From an uncultured Ruminococcus sp. (GTDB lineage: Bacteria; Bacillota; Clostridia; Oscillospirales; Ruminococcaceae): DNA of 51,706 nt. Made by a program: the position numbers and the translations under genes. Where the stretch lies: contig NZ_CAMYUE010000017.1 of assembly GCF_947301925.1 (NCBI RefSeq), positions 1 through 51,706 on the forward strand, in the 5' to 3' direction. Below are positions 30,777-40,114 of this stretch, piece by piece; position 1 is the first letter of the stretch; every line of letters begins with the position of its first letter. The notes beneath the pieces were generated by a model, which saw only the letters and a list, made by a program, of their open reading frames with translations, did not search any database and was not told the DNA's origin.

Positions 30777-30838
30777 CCTCTTATTCAGTCGGCTGTTCCG
30801 ATTATTACCGAATATACTTTAAGGAGCGATTTCGTTTT

Positions 30839-31897
30839 ATGGCTAACGGAGATAAGCGCAGAAACCGCAAAAGAGACAGAGTATCTAAACGCTATAAGGT
30901 TAGATACGACAGACTCCTTGCGGTGGTACTGGTTCTTGTCGTTCTCATCGTTGTGCTCGGCTCTTGCTGTAAGAGCTGTTCGAACAAGGGCAAGAAAAAG
31001 AACTCCGCTAAACAGGCACAGACCACTATTATAGATAATACGCAGCAGTCCTCCATTGTTGATAACCTCGAATCAAGCAATGAGACCAGCTCGCTTATAA
31101 CAGGCACTCCCGACGGACAGAAGCCCTCGGAGTCACAGTATACCACAGAGGTACATAAGGCTGATGACGTTAACAGAGGAAACCTCATCCTCGTCAACTC
31201 AGACCACGAATATAAATTCATCGAAGGCGATACAGAGCTGGAGACCATCTACTATAACCACGATGACGCACATTACCATGTAAGCGATCTGGTTACAAAG
31301 CTGGATACGGAGACACTGGATCACCTCAACCTGCTCATGGACGGCTTCTATGAGGCCGAGAGCAATTCCGATATCTATGTTATCGGAGCTTACCGCACCG
31401 CAGAGGAGCAGAGCGATAAGTACTACAACGGCAATTCCCAGTTCCAGGGCGGATTTTCCGATTACCATACGGGCAGGAGCTTCGATATAGGCATCTTCCC
31501 CACGGACGGTTCAAGCTCGGGTTACTATATGCCTACAGGCGTTTACGGCTGGATAGACGAGCACGCCGCTGAATACGGCTTCGTTGTCCGCTTCCCCGAG
31601 GGTAAGGACTCGGTTACGGGGGAGCGCCAGAGAGAGTATACCTACAGGTATGTGGGCGTGCCCCATGCGATTTATATGAAGCAGAATAAACTCTGCCTCG
31701 AGGAGTATATCAGCAAGATCAAGGAGTATAATAACGAAAGCCCCCTTGAGGTCACGGTCGGCAATAAGCTTTACCAGATATACTACGCTGCTGCCAGCGC
31801 TGAGGGAGATACAGAGCTCCCAGTTCCTGCAAACAAGACCTATACGGTATCAGGAAACAACGTTGACGGCTTCATCGTTACCGTAAGCATGAATTAA
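30839..31897 (+). CDS. Membrane-anchored D-alanyl-D-alanine carboxypeptidase (VanY type)
   Basis: 352 residues from the ATG at 30839, with AAGGAG 12 bases upstream. The frame extends to 30692 but that part would cover the structured leader. A basic cytoplasmic tail is followed by one membrane helix (27-43, LLAVVLVLVVLIVVLGS), then a Ser/Thr linker and the VanY domain (about 170-300). Zinc-ligand motifs SDYHTGRSFDIG and VPHAIYM are present, as is GAYRT at the start of the fold. VanY enzymes trim the terminal D-Ala of peptidoglycan stems on the outer face of the membrane. The C-terminal 70 residues are a small beta domain of unknown role. A strong terminator follows. Confidence 0.9.
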   Translation: MANGDKRRNRKRDRVSKRYKVRYDRLLAVVLVLVVLIVVLGSCCKSCSNKGKKKNSAKQAQTTIIDNTQQSSIVDNLESSNETSSLITGTPDGQKPSESQYTTEVHKADDVNRGNLILVNSDHEYKFIEGDTELETIYYNHDDAHYHVSDLVTKLDTETLDHLNLLMDGFYEAESNSDIYVIGAYRTAEEQSDKYYNGNSQFQGGFSDYHTGRSFDIGIFPTDGSSSGYYMPTGVYGWIDEHAAEYGFVVRFPEGKDSVTGERQREYTYRYVGVPHAIYMKQNKLCLEEYISKIKEYNNESPLEVTVGNKLYQIYYAAASAEGDTELPVPANKTYTVSGNNVDGFIVTVSMN

Positions 31898-31904
31898 GGC
31901 TGTA

Positions 31905-31934
31905 ATGTCCCCCGTTTTCGGGGGACATATTTTG
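31905..31934 (+). terminator. Terminator of the VanY-type gene
   Basis: ATGTCCCCCG and CGGGGGACAT, perfect 10-bp stem with TTTT loop, followed by a T-rich tract. Confidence 0.85.
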
Positions 31935-31999
31935 ATTATCGGATAACTGCCGCTGACGGCGGCAATGCCCTTCGGGGCGGAACAGAAACGGAGATAAAT

Positions 32000-33649
32000 G
32001 TGAAAAAGAGAAAAATATATGCCATAGCCCTCTGCACAGCTATGGGAGCAGGTCTGCTCACGGGCTGCGGCGGAGGAGACAAGAAGGGCGACGGCGCGGG
32101 ACATATGTACAGCGCGGCTCTGTCAGGAGACCCCAAGAGCCTTGACCCGCAGTTCGCAAGCGACCCTTCCTCGGCTACAGTGATAAAAAACCTTTACAGC
32201 GGTCTTATGATGAAGGACAGCAGCGGCGGAATCAGTTGCTGCAATGCCGAGAGCTACAGCACGTCCGCAGACGGCTGCGTCTATACCTTCAGGCTGAGAC
32301 AGGACAATTACTGGTTCTTTGACAAGAACGAGAACGACGCCATAGACGATGACGAGTATTTCCCCGTTACCGCCAATGACTACGTTTTTGCATTCAGGAG
32401 ACTGCTGGACCCGAAAATGCACTCGCCCTATATCCGCTATTTTACCTGCATAAAAAACGGAAAGCAGGTATCGGAGGGCAGCTTCAGGACGGACAGTCTG
32501 GGTGTTGCGGCTTTGGACGACTATACCCTTGAATTCACGCTGGAATATCCCTGCGCGGAGTTCCTGTCCCTGCTGACATCTCCTGCCGCATATCCCTGCA
32601 ATGAGGAGTTCTTCGACTCCACAAAGGGCAGATACGGACTTGACGACAGGTCTGTAATGTCCAACGGCCCATTCTATGTGCGTCAGTGGTTCTACGACCC
32701 CTACGGCAGCAATAATATACTCTATATGCGCAAAAATCAGGTCAATGAGAACGAGCAGAACGAGATACTCCCCACCTTCGTCAGCTTCTCCATACAGGAC
32801 AGCGACGCCGAGGTGAGACAGGCCTTCAAGGACGATGAGGCGGAATGCTTCCCCACTATGAAGGTGGGAGGCTATAACCCGAAAAAGTACAGGATCACAG
32901 GCAGCAAGGCCACTACTCTCGGTATGATATTCAATCCCGCGGACAGGTTCTACTCCAATGCCGCTCTGCGCAAGGCAGTTGCCCTTGCTGTGGACAGAGA
33001 GGCTCTCGACAAGGAGCTGGGCAGCGATATGAAGGCCGCATACGGCATAATACCGCCTGCTGTGGATATAGCAGGGAGAAGCTACCGTGAGCTGGCCTCG
33101 GACAGGCAGTTCGACGTATACGACCCGGGCAAGGCAAAGGAGCTCCTCGAACAGGCCAAGGCAGAACTGAAGGTGAGCTCCGTGGACAGTGTGAAGATCA
33201 TCGTGGATTCAAGCACCGTCGATTCCCGCTATCTCCATATCCTTTCCCAGAGCTGGCAGGACAGTCTCGGTATTTATATAGGTATCGAGGATCTTACCGC
33301 AAAGGAGTTCGATGACAGGATCGCAAGCGGGGATTACAGCATCGCCCTTTATCCCGTCAGGGGCAGCTTCAACAGCGGACTTGCGGTATTGCAGCGCTTC
33401 GCCGAGGAGGAATGCCTGAAAAATGCGGCAGGCAGCGCCGACGGCTATGACAACGTAATGAAGAGCTCCTCGGTGAACGATCTGGTGAACAGCTATACAG
33501 CTGCGGAAAAGGCTATACTGGATCAGTACGGCTTTGTGCCGCTGTTTTACAAGAATTCCTATCTTGTGGCCAAGGAGGACAACGAGGATATAATCTACGA
33601 CCCCTTTACGGGCTCGGTGGATTACCGTATCGCCAAGAATTACAGCTGA
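32000..33649 (+). CDS. oppA: Oligopeptide ABC transporter substrate-binding lipoprotein
   Basis: 549 residues from a GTG with GGAG upstream. Lipobox LLTGC (Cys near residue 18). Family 5 solute-binding fold (DppA/OppA type): the opening DPKSLDPQFASDPSSATVIKNLYSGL and later MSNGPFYVRQW, LRKAVALAVDRE blocks are characteristic. Such lipoproteins catch peptides outside and deliver them to the OppBCDF permease; no permease genes lie next to it, so the partner is elsewhere. The last 20 codons recur in a decayed form at 41470-41528. Weak promoter evidence; it may be transcribed past the terminator upstream. Confidence 0.88.
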   Translation: MKKRKIYAIALCTAMGAGLLTGCGGGDKKGDGAGHMYSAALSGDPKSLDPQFASDPSSATVIKNLYSGLMMKDSSGGISCCNAESYSTSADGCVYTFRLRQDNYWFFDKNENDAIDDDEYFPVTANDYVFAFRRLLDPKMHSPYIRYFTCIKNGKQVSEGSFRTDSLGVAALDDYTLEFTLEYPCAEFLSLLTSPAAYPCNEEFFDSTKGRYGLDDRSVMSNGPFYVRQWFYDPYGSNNILYMRKNQVNENEQNEILPTFVSFSIQDSDAEVRQAFKDDEAECFPTMKVGGYNPKKYRITGSKATTLGMIFNPADRFYSNAALRKAVALAVDREALDKELGSDMKAAYGIIPPAVDIAGRSYRELASDRQFDVYDPGKAKELLEQAKAELKVSSVDSVKIIVDSSTVDSRYLHILSQSWQDSLGIYIGIEDLTAKEFDDRIASGDYSIALYPVRGSFNSGLAVLQRFAEEECLKNAAGSADGYDNVMKSSSVNDLVNSYTAAEKAILDQYGFVPLFYKNSYLVAKEDNEDIIYDPFTGSVDYRIAKNYS

Positions 33650-34010
33650 TAGTCAGGGCTTTCCGTATCAGAAGCGGAAAAAATCGGATCCTGTGTTATT
33701 AACAAAAATGTGCGCTCGTATTTGTGAGATATTCACTATACGGGCGCTTTTTTTCGTAAAAGCGAGGCACACAAAAACGTCTGCTTCGCATACAGATCCC
33801 GCAGCGGCAGAGTGCGCATTGGAGCTTCGGTACAGGTATGACTGAGCACAAAAAAACGGTTAGCAGAAGCAAATATTTTGTTATGATATACAAACTTTAC
33901 AATTGTACGACTAAAAAAGTTGACAAAGTGTGAATGCTATGCTATTATAAATACGTTATTTAATACTAACTCTGCATCCGACACAAATAATTCAATGGAA
34001 GGGTGAGAAA
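33650..34010. other. 361-bp intergenic region before feoA
   Basis: Contains the feo promoter (33920-33948) and a near-palindrome AAATACGTTATTT just after the -10, which could be a metal-regulator site. No clear terminator for oppA and no gene was seen. Confidence 0.5.
33920..33948 (+). promoter_or_regulatory. Promoter of the feo operon
   Basis: TTGACA (33920-33925), 17 bp, TATTAT (33943-33948), about 60 bp before the first feoA. Confidence 0.75.
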
Positions 34011-34223
34011 ATGATGCCGCTTAGTTTGGCAGAACCTGAAAAAGAACTGACTATCAAGAAGCTGGGAGGTTCTCCCGAGATACGTCAGCATCTCGAAAAT
34101 CTCGGATTCACAGTCGGCGGAACAGTCACGCTCATTAATATCCTCGGCGAGAGCGTAATTGTCAGGGTCAAGGAATCACGCGTTGCTATAGGCGCTGATC
34201 TTGCCCGCAGAATAATGGTATAA
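34011..34223 (+). CDS. feoA: FeoA-like protein 1
   Basis: 70 residues, SH3-like FeoA fold: LGGSPEIRQHLENLGFTVGGTVTLIN and ESVIVRVKESRVAIGADLARRIMV. FeoA is a small cytosolic partner of the FeoB ferrous-iron transporter. The site GAAGGGTGAG precedes tandem ATGs. First gene of the iron operon; a second feoA follows 13 bp later. Confidence 0.92.
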   Translation: MMPLSLAEPEKELTIKKLGGSPEIRQHLENLGFTVGGTVTLINILGESVIVRVKESRVAIGADLARRIMV

Positions 34224-34236
34224 GGAGAGATAACGC

Positions 34237-34458
34237 ATGAAAACACTCAGAGAAACAGCTGTGGGTTCAACAGCAAAGATCAAAAAGCTTCACGGCGAGG
34301 GAGCAATAAAACGCCGCATCATGGATATGGGACTCACAAAAGGCACCGTAGTGACCGTCCGCAAGGTAGCTCCTCTGGGAGACCCTGTGGAGATAAAGGT
34401 GCGCGGATATGAGCTCTCGCTCCGCAAGGCAGACGCCGAGCTTATCGAGGTCGAATAA
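34237..34458 (+). CDS. feoA: FeoA-like protein 2
   Basis: 73 residues; KIKKLHGEGAIKRRIMDMGLTKGTVVTVRKVAPLGDP is the typical FeoA core, with a GYELSLRKADAELIEV end. GGAGAG lies before the ATG. Two different FeoA proteins before one FeoB is common in Clostridia; which one binds FeoB is unknown. Confidence 0.92.
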   Translation: MKTLRETAVGSTAKIKKLHGEGAIKRRIMDMGLTKGTVVTVRKVAPLGDPVEIKVRGYELSLRKADAELIEVE

Positions 34459-34531
34459 TTGCGGAAGGGGACGTTAAGTCCTTGAATTTTTGGCAATTAG
34501 TTAGTTGCACATAACTGAAAGGAAGATACTT

Positions 34532-36940
34532 ATGGAACTGCGAATAGCACTTGCAGGAAACCCCAATGCGGGTAAAACTACCCTGTTCAATGCGTTAACA
34601 GGCTCTAACCAGTTCGTTGGAAACTGGCCCGGAGTTACTGTTGAAAAGAAGGAGGGAAAGCTGAAAAAGCACAGCGATGTGATCGTGACCGATCTGCCGG
34701 GAATATATTCACTGTCGCCGTACACTCTCGAAGAAGTAGTTGCAAGAAATTATCTTATAGAAACACGACCTGACGCAATTCTCAATATCATAGACGGAAC
34801 AAATCTCGAGCGCAACCTCTATCTTACCACTCAGCTGGTGGAGCTGGGGATCCCCGTTGTCTGCGCGGTAAACATGATGGATATCGTCAATAAGAACGGC
34901 GATAAGATCAATATTTCAGAGCTCTCAAAGCTGCTGGGATGTAAGATAGTGGAAATATCCGCGCTGAAGGGGACGGGTGTTGACGAGGCTGCGGAGGCTG
35001 CAATAGCTGCCGCAAAGAATGGCAAAACCATTCCGCAGCATACATTCAGCGGACCTGTTGAACACGCTATCGCTCATATCGAGGAGGCTGTTCTTCATGA
35101 TATGCCAGAGGAGCAGCAGAGATGGTACGCTATCAAGATCTTTGAGCGCGACGAAAAGGTGCTGGAAAAGCTCAGCGTTCCCGAAAATGTGAATAAGCAC
35201 ATCGAGGAGGATATAGCAGCTGCCGAAAAGGAGCTTGACGACGACGCCGAGAGCATAATCACCAATGAGCGCTATACTTACATAGCCGACGTTATCAAGG
35301 CCTGCTACAAGAAGAAAAATGCAGGAAGCCTTTCCACGTCTGATAAAATAGACAAGGTCATTACGAACCGCTGGCTGGGTCTTCCTATCTTTGCGATCGT
35401 CATGACGCTTGTGTACCTGATCGCTATGAAGGGTCCCGGCGCATGGGCTACCGACTGGACAAATGATAATCTGTTCGGTGACGGCTTCCACCTGCTGGGC
35501 ATTTCGGGAGACTATGATGACGTTTCCGAAAGATATGCGGGCGCACAGCAGATAATCGACGGCTATGACGCTTACGTTGAGGAAAACGGCAGCGCTCCCG
35601 TCGGCGAGTTCACATACTCGGTAGAGGACGAGGAGACCCTCGAAACTACAGACGAAACAGCTTCGGTTGCCGACTATGAAGAAGCGCTGAAAACAGTCGA
35701 GGAGATAGGCGATGAGCCCGATCCTGCGGACTACGGCGTATTTGTACCGAGTATACCTGCCTTGATCGAAAGCGGTCTTGACAAGGTCGGCGCAGCTGAC
35801 TGGCTGAAGGGTCTTATCCTTGACGGTATCGTTGCAGGTGTGGGCGCAGTCCTTGGATTCGTTCCGCAGATGCTGGTACTGTTCTTCCTGCTTGCCTTCC
35901 TTGAAGCCTGCGGATATATGGCACGTATCGCATTCGTACTCGACCGTGTGTTCAGAAAGTTCGGCCTCTCGGGCAAGTCCTTCATTCCTATGCTTGTCGG
36001 CGTAGGCTGCGGCGTTCCCGGTATCATGGCTTCCAGAACTATCGAAAACGAGCGCGACAGACGTATGACCATAATGACTACCACATTCATTCCCTGCGGC
36101 GCCAAGGTACCTTTCATCGCTATGATTGCAGGTGCTATATTCGGCGGTTCGCCATGGGTATCTGTCTCTGCTTACTTCATCGGCATGGCGGCTATTATCG
36201 TTTCGGGCATCATGCTGAAAAAGACAGTTATGTTCTCGGGCGAGCCTGCTCCCTTCGTTATGGAGCTCCCTGCATATCATATGCCTACACTGGGCAACGT
36301 GCTCCGTTCAATGTGGGAGCGCGGCTGGTCTTTCATCAAGAAGGCCGGTTCTATCATTCTTATTTCCACAATTGTAATATGGTTCCTGTCACGCTTCGGC
36401 ACAGTTGACGGAAACTTCGGTATGCTTGAAGAGGACCAGCTCGACAGCTCTCTCCTTGCGTCCTTCGGAAAGTGCATTGCATGGATATTCGCGCCTCTGG
36501 GCTGGGGCAACTGGCAGGCGACCGTTGCTTCTATCACAGGTCTGGTCGCAAAGGAAAACATCGTCGGCACTATGGGCGTTCTTTACGGCGGCGGCGACGG
36601 CACTGTATGGCAGACACTTGCTTCCAAGTTCACAAGCATCACAGGCTTCTCATTCCTTGTATTCAATCTTCTCTGCGCTCCCTGCTTTGCCGCTATCGGA
36701 GCTATCAATCGTGAGATGAACAACGCTAAGTGGACAGCCTTTGCTATCATTTATCAGTGCGGCTTTGCTTACGCTGTGGCTCTTATGATAACACAGCTGG
36801 GCGGACTTTTCACAGGTGAGTCCAATGTCGTCGGCGTTATCGCGGCAGCTCTGATACTTGCGTTCATGTGTTATATGCTCTTCGTGAAGAAGTATCATGA
36901 GGCTTCAAAGCTCAAGGGCAATGTAAAGGTAAAAGCGTAA
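34532..36940 (+). CDS. feoB: FeoB ferrous iron transporter
   Basis: 802 residues from the ATG at 34532 (AAAGGAAG site upstream). The N-terminal GTPase domain shows G1 GNPNAGKT (9-16), G3 DLPG near 56 and G4 NMMD near 114, then the helical GDI region to about 270. The membrane part carries the Gate motifs (FVPQMLVLFFLLAFLEACGYMARIAF and PCGAKVPFIAMIAG near 520). An acidic insert of about 120 residues (about 315-430: DDVSERYAGAQ to PADYGVF) separates the first membrane helix from the second and should face outside. FeoB imports Fe(II). The insert makes this protein longer than ordinary FeoB. Confidence 0.95.
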   Translation: MELRIALAGNPNAGKTTLFNALTGSNQFVGNWPGVTVEKKEGKLKKHSDVIVTDLPGIYSLSPYTLEEVVARNYLIETRPDAILNIIDGTNLERNLYLTTQLVELGIPVVCAVNMMDIVNKNGDKINISELSKLLGCKIVEISALKGTGVDEAAEAAIAAAKNGKTIPQHTFSGPVEHAIAHIEEAVLHDMPEEQQRWYAIKIFERDEKVLEKLSVPENVNKHIEEDIAAAEKELDDDAESIITNERYTYIADVIKACYKKKNAGSLSTSDKIDKVITNRWLGLPIFAIVMTLVYLIAMKGPGAWATDWTNDNLFGDGFHLLGISGDYDDVSERYAGAQQIIDGYDAYVEENGSAPVGEFTYSVEDEETLETTDETASVADYEEALKTVEEIGDEPDPADYGVFVPSIPALIESGLDKVGAADWLKGLILDGIVAGVGAVLGFVPQMLVLFFLLAFLEACGYMARIAFVLDRVFRKFGLSGKSFIPMLVGVGCGVPGIMASRTIENERDRRMTIMTTTFIPCGAKVPFIAMIAGAIFGGSPWVSVSAYFIGMAAIIVSGIMLKKTVMFSGEPAPFVMELPAYHMPTLGNVLRSMWERGWSFIKKAGSIILISTIVIWFLSRFGTVDGNFGMLEEDQLDSSLLASFGKCIAWIFAPLGWGNWQATVASITGLVAKENIVGTMGVLYGGGDGTVWQTLASKFTSITGFSFLVFNLLCAPCFAAIGAINREMNNAKWTAFAIIYQCGFAYAVALMITQLGGLFTGESNVVGVIAAALILAFMCYMLFVKKYHEASKLKGNVKVKA

Positions 36941-36959
36941 AGCTTAAAGGAGTGTTTAT

Positions 36960-37133
36960 ATGCTCGCATGGTTTGCTGCAAATCTCGGAACTATCATCCT
37001 GTCAGTGATACTTGCTGCGATAGTGGCGCTTATCATTGTGAAGATGGTAAAGAACAGAAAAAGCGGAAAGAGCACAGGCGGCTGCGGCTGTGGCTGTGAG
37101 CACTGTGCGATGTACGGAAAATGCCATAAATAA
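36960..37133 (+). CDS. FeoB-associated Cys-rich membrane peptide
   Basis: 57 residues, 19 bp after feoB, with AAAGGAG upstream. One membrane helix (5-27) is followed by a basic stretch and a Cys-rich tail GGCGCGCEHCAMYGKC (five Cys). This matches the family of small FeoB-associated Cys-rich proteins thought to handle iron at the membrane. Its normal length and place make the call firm. Confidence 0.92.
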   Translation: MLAWFAANLGTIILSVILAAIVALIIVKMVKNRKSGKSTGGCGCGCEHCAMYGKCHK

Positions 37134-37252
37134 AACATTCAGGACTGCGGGGACGGGGCGCCGGACACATATTGTCCGTGGAGCTGCCGTCCGCACAGCC
37201 CCATGTTTTGAACAAATATTAGTTCATACTAATACACCAGAAGGAGGAATAT

Positions 37253-37552
37253 ATGAGTATAGTTATCGTCGGCGGCAATGACCGTATGGCAACACGTTAT
37301 CAGGATATCTGCAAATCGTTCAATCACAAGTCCAAGGTTTTTACCCAGATGCCCGCGGACTTTGAGAACAAGCTTGGTACTCCTGATCTTATGGTGGTTT
37401 TCACGGGGACCTGTTCCCATAAAATGCTGGGAGCCGTAAAGAAGAGCTCCGAAAAAAACGGCGTGCCCGTTGAGCACGTTCACAGCTCCAGCGTAAGTGC
37501 GCTGAAACAGCTTTTATCAGAAATAAAGGGGAGGAAATATGTCCGAAGCTGA
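37253..37552 (+). CDS. DUF2325 domain protein
   Basis: 99 residues; AAGGAGG site. Rossmann-like sequence MSIVIVGGNDRMATRYQDICKSF and VVFTGTCSHKMLGAVKKSSEKNGVPVEHVHSSSVSALKQLL are the DUF2325 hallmark, with a conserved Cys. Function unknown; family members recur beside Feo genes. Its end overlaps the next start by 14 bp. Confidence 0.9.
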   Translation: MSIVIVGGNDRMATRYQDICKSFNHKSKVFTQMPADFENKLGTPDLMVVFTGTCSHKMLGAVKKSSEKNGVPVEHVHSSSVSALKQLLSEIKGRKYVRS

Positions 37553-38117
37553 ACGCAGAAGCATAGACAGCGGCCTTGCGTTCCACGGCGCTCCCACGCT
37601 TCTGGGAGTGAAATGCGCCAATCTTATCTCGTTTGATATGAGCGAGAGAACCATCGCGGAGTACCTGCATGAGTATGCGGAAAAGCTCAGCGAAAACGGA
37701 CTCAGCGCCGTGCGGCTCTGTAAGTGCAGACAGCGCACGCTGGTATATATATACAATGAAAGGCTGCTCAATGCATGGCTTCGTATGCCGCAGGTGGGAC
37801 GCTTTCTTTCCGAGTATGGCTACACAGCGGATATGAGCATTAAAGAAAAGCTCAGCATACTTGCGGGACGAATGAGCTGCGGCAGCTTTCCCCATGAGAT
37901 CGGAGCGTTTCTCGGATATCCGATAGGAGATATACGGGGATTTATCAGTAACTGCGGCAGAAACTGTCTGCTGTGCGGTTACTGGAAGGTCTACGAAAAT
38001 GCCGATGAAGCACGGCAGACATTCAGAATTTACGATCGCTGCAGGGCAATCCTGTTCGATAGATTAAAACACTGTCCGAACCTGTTTCGGGCTATTTCCA
38101 AGGAGGAAAATATATGA
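37539..38117 (+). CDS. DUF3793 family protein
   Basis: 192 residues. The start with GGGGAGG overlaps the DUF2325 gene, and the stop overlaps the flavodoxin start (ATGA). Conserved blocks include GAPTLLGVKCANLISF, FPHEIGAFLGYPIGDIRGF and the Cys-rich NCGRNCLLCGYWKVY near 150, then YDRCRAILFDRL. The family accompanies flavodoxin in Clostridia iron loci. Function unknown; the Cys suggests metal or redox work. Confidence 0.9.
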   Translation: MSEAERRSIDSGLAFHGAPTLLGVKCANLISFDMSERTIAEYLHEYAEKLSENGLSAVRLCKCRQRTLVYIYNERLLNAWLRMPQVGRFLSEYGYTADMSIKEKLSILAGRMSCGSFPHEIGAFLGYPIGDIRGFISNCGRNCLLCGYWKVYENADEARQTFRIYDRCRAILFDRLKHCPNLFRAISKEENI

Positions 38118-38518
38118 AAACAGCAGTTATTTATTGGAGCGGTACAGGCAACACCGAGGCTATGGCCAAGGCAGCCGCAGAGGGCGCAAATGCAGAGCTC
38201 TTTGAGGTATCGGAGTTCAGCGGAAACGCCGCAGACTATGACGCATTTGCTTTCGGCTGCCCCGCAATGGGTGCCGAGGTGCTTGAGGAGGACGTTTTCG
38301 AGCCCTTCTTCACAGGTATCGAGACTTCACTCAAGGGCAAGAAGGTGCTTCTCTTCGGTTCATACGGCTGGGGCGACGGCGAATGGATGCGCAACTGGTA
38401 TGACCGTACAAAGTCGGCAGGCGCAGAGCTTATCGGCGACGAGGGCTTTATCGTAAACGAGGCTGCCTCTGACGATGATCTTGCAAAGCTCAAGGAGCTT
38501 GCTGCACAGCTTGCATAA
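38114..38518 (+). CDS. Flavodoxin
   Basis: 134 residues. FMN phosphate-binding loop SGTGNTEAMA at residues 9-18, then LFGSYGWGDGEWMRNW near 76, the second flavin loop. A short-chain, cytosolic one-electron carrier that substitutes for ferredoxin, commonly induced when iron is short. Coupled to the DUF3793 gene by an ATGA overlap; the Shr-like gene starts 12 bp later. Confidence 0.93.
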   Translation: MKTAVIYWSGTGNTEAMAKAAAEGANAELFEVSEFSGNAADYDAFAFGCPAMGAEVLEEDVFEPFFTGIETSLKGKKVLLFGSYGWGDGEWMRNWYDRTKSAGAELIGDEGFIVNEAASDDDLAKLKELAAQLA

Positions 38519-38530
38519 GGAGAAATAACG

Positions 38531-40033
38531 ATGAAAAAGATCACATCTATTCTGTGTGCAGCAGCCTGCGCATTTGCTGCGGTGCCCTTGGCTGCAAACG
38601 CTGACGACGGCGGCAAGGTGTACGGAACTATGAATATCCCTTACGCTGATTTCTATGCTGCCGAGCTGAACAACAGCGTTCCTGTTGACGCAGTTTCTTC
38701 CGCTACACAGAACAAATGGAAGGGCAACAGTACAGGAAGCATGGGAGACGACGGAAAGTGGCAGAACGGCGGACTTGCAGCCGGTACATTCAACGAAGAG
38801 GGCGAAAACGGCAGCGGCAAGATACTGGGCGTAACTTTCCCCGTTGAGATCTCTGCGGAGGATCTGAACTCACTCAGCGATAAGATGGGCTTTACGGAGC
38901 TCTCCGAAAAGCCTGTGGCATACAAGCCCGTTACAGTGCAGGGCGGCGCCGCTTCCTTCGGCAAGCTGGTGGATACCGACGGCGAGGAAGCTCTCAGCGG
39001 CGAGATGACAGTATCCAGCCTTACAAACTGGGGCGACTATCAGATAAACGTCAAGGGTATCCCTTCAGAATGCGATATCTACGGCGTTATCGTAAAGACA
39101 AAGGAGGGCACCGACTACGGTATGCGTGCTCTTGAAAATATCTGGAGAAACGGACAGATCGCATGGGGCGCAGGAGTCAAGGAAAAGGAGCCTCACGGCA
39201 ACGTTCTTTCCTCCGAGCACTACAAGTCTTCACAGGGAAAGACCATCACTGAGGTAACATTCATCACACTCAAAGGCTACAGCACTCTTTCTGGTCAGGA
39301 CGGCTATCTTCCCCTGAAGGTTGCGGATAGTCTTTCTGTTGAAAGCGGAAAATCAGGCAAGGGCTCTGTAACTTTCGACAATTCCGTTTTGCCTTCCGAT
39401 TACAGTGTAACCGGTGAGGTAGCAGAGGGCTTCAGCGTATCAGGCAATACAATAAGCTACAACAATGCACAGCCCGGTAATTATACGCTTACGGTCTCTG
39501 ACAGCAATGGCAAGTATTCTTCCATAAGAGGAAGCTTTACTCTCACCACAGATACTATCCCCGTAAAGTATTCCGACGGCAAGCTTGTGGCTGCTGACGG
39601 AGCTTCACTGACTGACGCTGCAAACTATCTCAAGAACATCTCGGCTGTAACGGTCGGCGGCAAGAGATATGCCACAGGCAGACGAGGCGTGACCATTATC
39701 GACTCGCAGACAGGCGAGATCAAGCTTGACGCTAAGTCGGGGGAGGAGAATGTTTTCGACGGCTCGGGCAATTACAAGCTCACAGTCGAAGCAACCGGAT
39801 ATGAGCAGAACTATGAGTTCGAGATAAGCGAACAGGCTGCCGTTACAACAACTACTACTACATCTTCCAAGACCACAACCACTACAAAGACAACAACAGG
39901 CAAGCAGAAGAAAACTACAGCAGCTTCGGGCACTAACAGTCCGAAAACAGGCGTAAACGGTGCGGTAATGCCCCTTGCGTTACTTGCGCTTGCAGGCGCG
40001 TCTGCATTCACGTTCAGAAAGAAGAAAGACTGA
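38531..40033 (+). CDS. Cell-wall-anchored Shr-like protein, putative heme/iron protein
   Basis: 500 residues; AAGGAG site. Signal peptide 1-24 (ANA). Residues 25-265 are a domain of unknown type (YGTMNIPYADFYAAEL at the start). Beta-sandwich stretches follow, then residues 345-440 resemble the Shr-type Hb-interacting domain (DUF1533), for example VTVGGKRYATGRRGVTIIDSQTGEIKLD. A Thr-rich stretch precedes a C-terminal sorting signal: SPKTG near 467, hydrophobic helix and FRKKKD tail, an LPxTG variant. So the protein is attached to peptidoglycan. Its place in the Feo-flavodoxin operon suggests heme or iron capture at the surface; that role is inferred. Confidence 0.8.
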   Translation: MKKITSILCAAACAFAAVPLAANADDGGKVYGTMNIPYADFYAAELNNSVPVDAVSSATQNKWKGNSTGSMGDDGKWQNGGLAAGTFNEEGENGSGKILGVTFPVEISAEDLNSLSDKMGFTELSEKPVAYKPVTVQGGAASFGKLVDTDGEEALSGEMTVSSLTNWGDYQINVKGIPSECDIYGVIVKTKEGTDYGMRALENIWRNGQIAWGAGVKEKEPHGNVLSSEHYKSSQGKTITEVTFITLKGYSTLSGQDGYLPLKVADSLSVESGKSGKGSVTFDNSVLPSDYSVTGEVAEGFSVSGNTISYNNAQPGNYTLTVSDSNGKYSSIRGSFTLTTDTIPVKYSDGKLVAADGASLTDAANYLKNISAVTVGGKRYATGRRGVTIIDSQTGEIKLDAKSGEENVFDGSGNYKLTVEATGYEQNYEFEISEQAAVTTTTTTSSKTTTTTKTTTGKQKKTTAASGTNSPKTGVNGAVMPLALLALAGASAFTFRKKKD

Positions 40034-40061
40034 TCATCATTATTATTTCCATGATAAAATA

Positions 40062-40090
40062 TGACCTCTGCGGCTTCGGCTGCAGAGGTC
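40062..40090 (+). terminator. Hairpin between Shr-like and FMN-binding genes
   Basis: GACCTCTGC pairs with GCAGAGGTC around GGCTTCGGCT; not followed by a T run on the plus strand, so it may be an mRNA-stability or processing hairpin instead of a full terminator. Confidence 0.5.
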
Positions 40091-40114
40091 AAATACTGTA
40101 AAGAGGTAGTTGCT

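Noticed and set aside
34925..36280. 451-codon minus-strand frame over feoB
   Set aside because: Antisense to a fully recognisable FeoB; His/Cys-rich composition is typical of a shadow frame.
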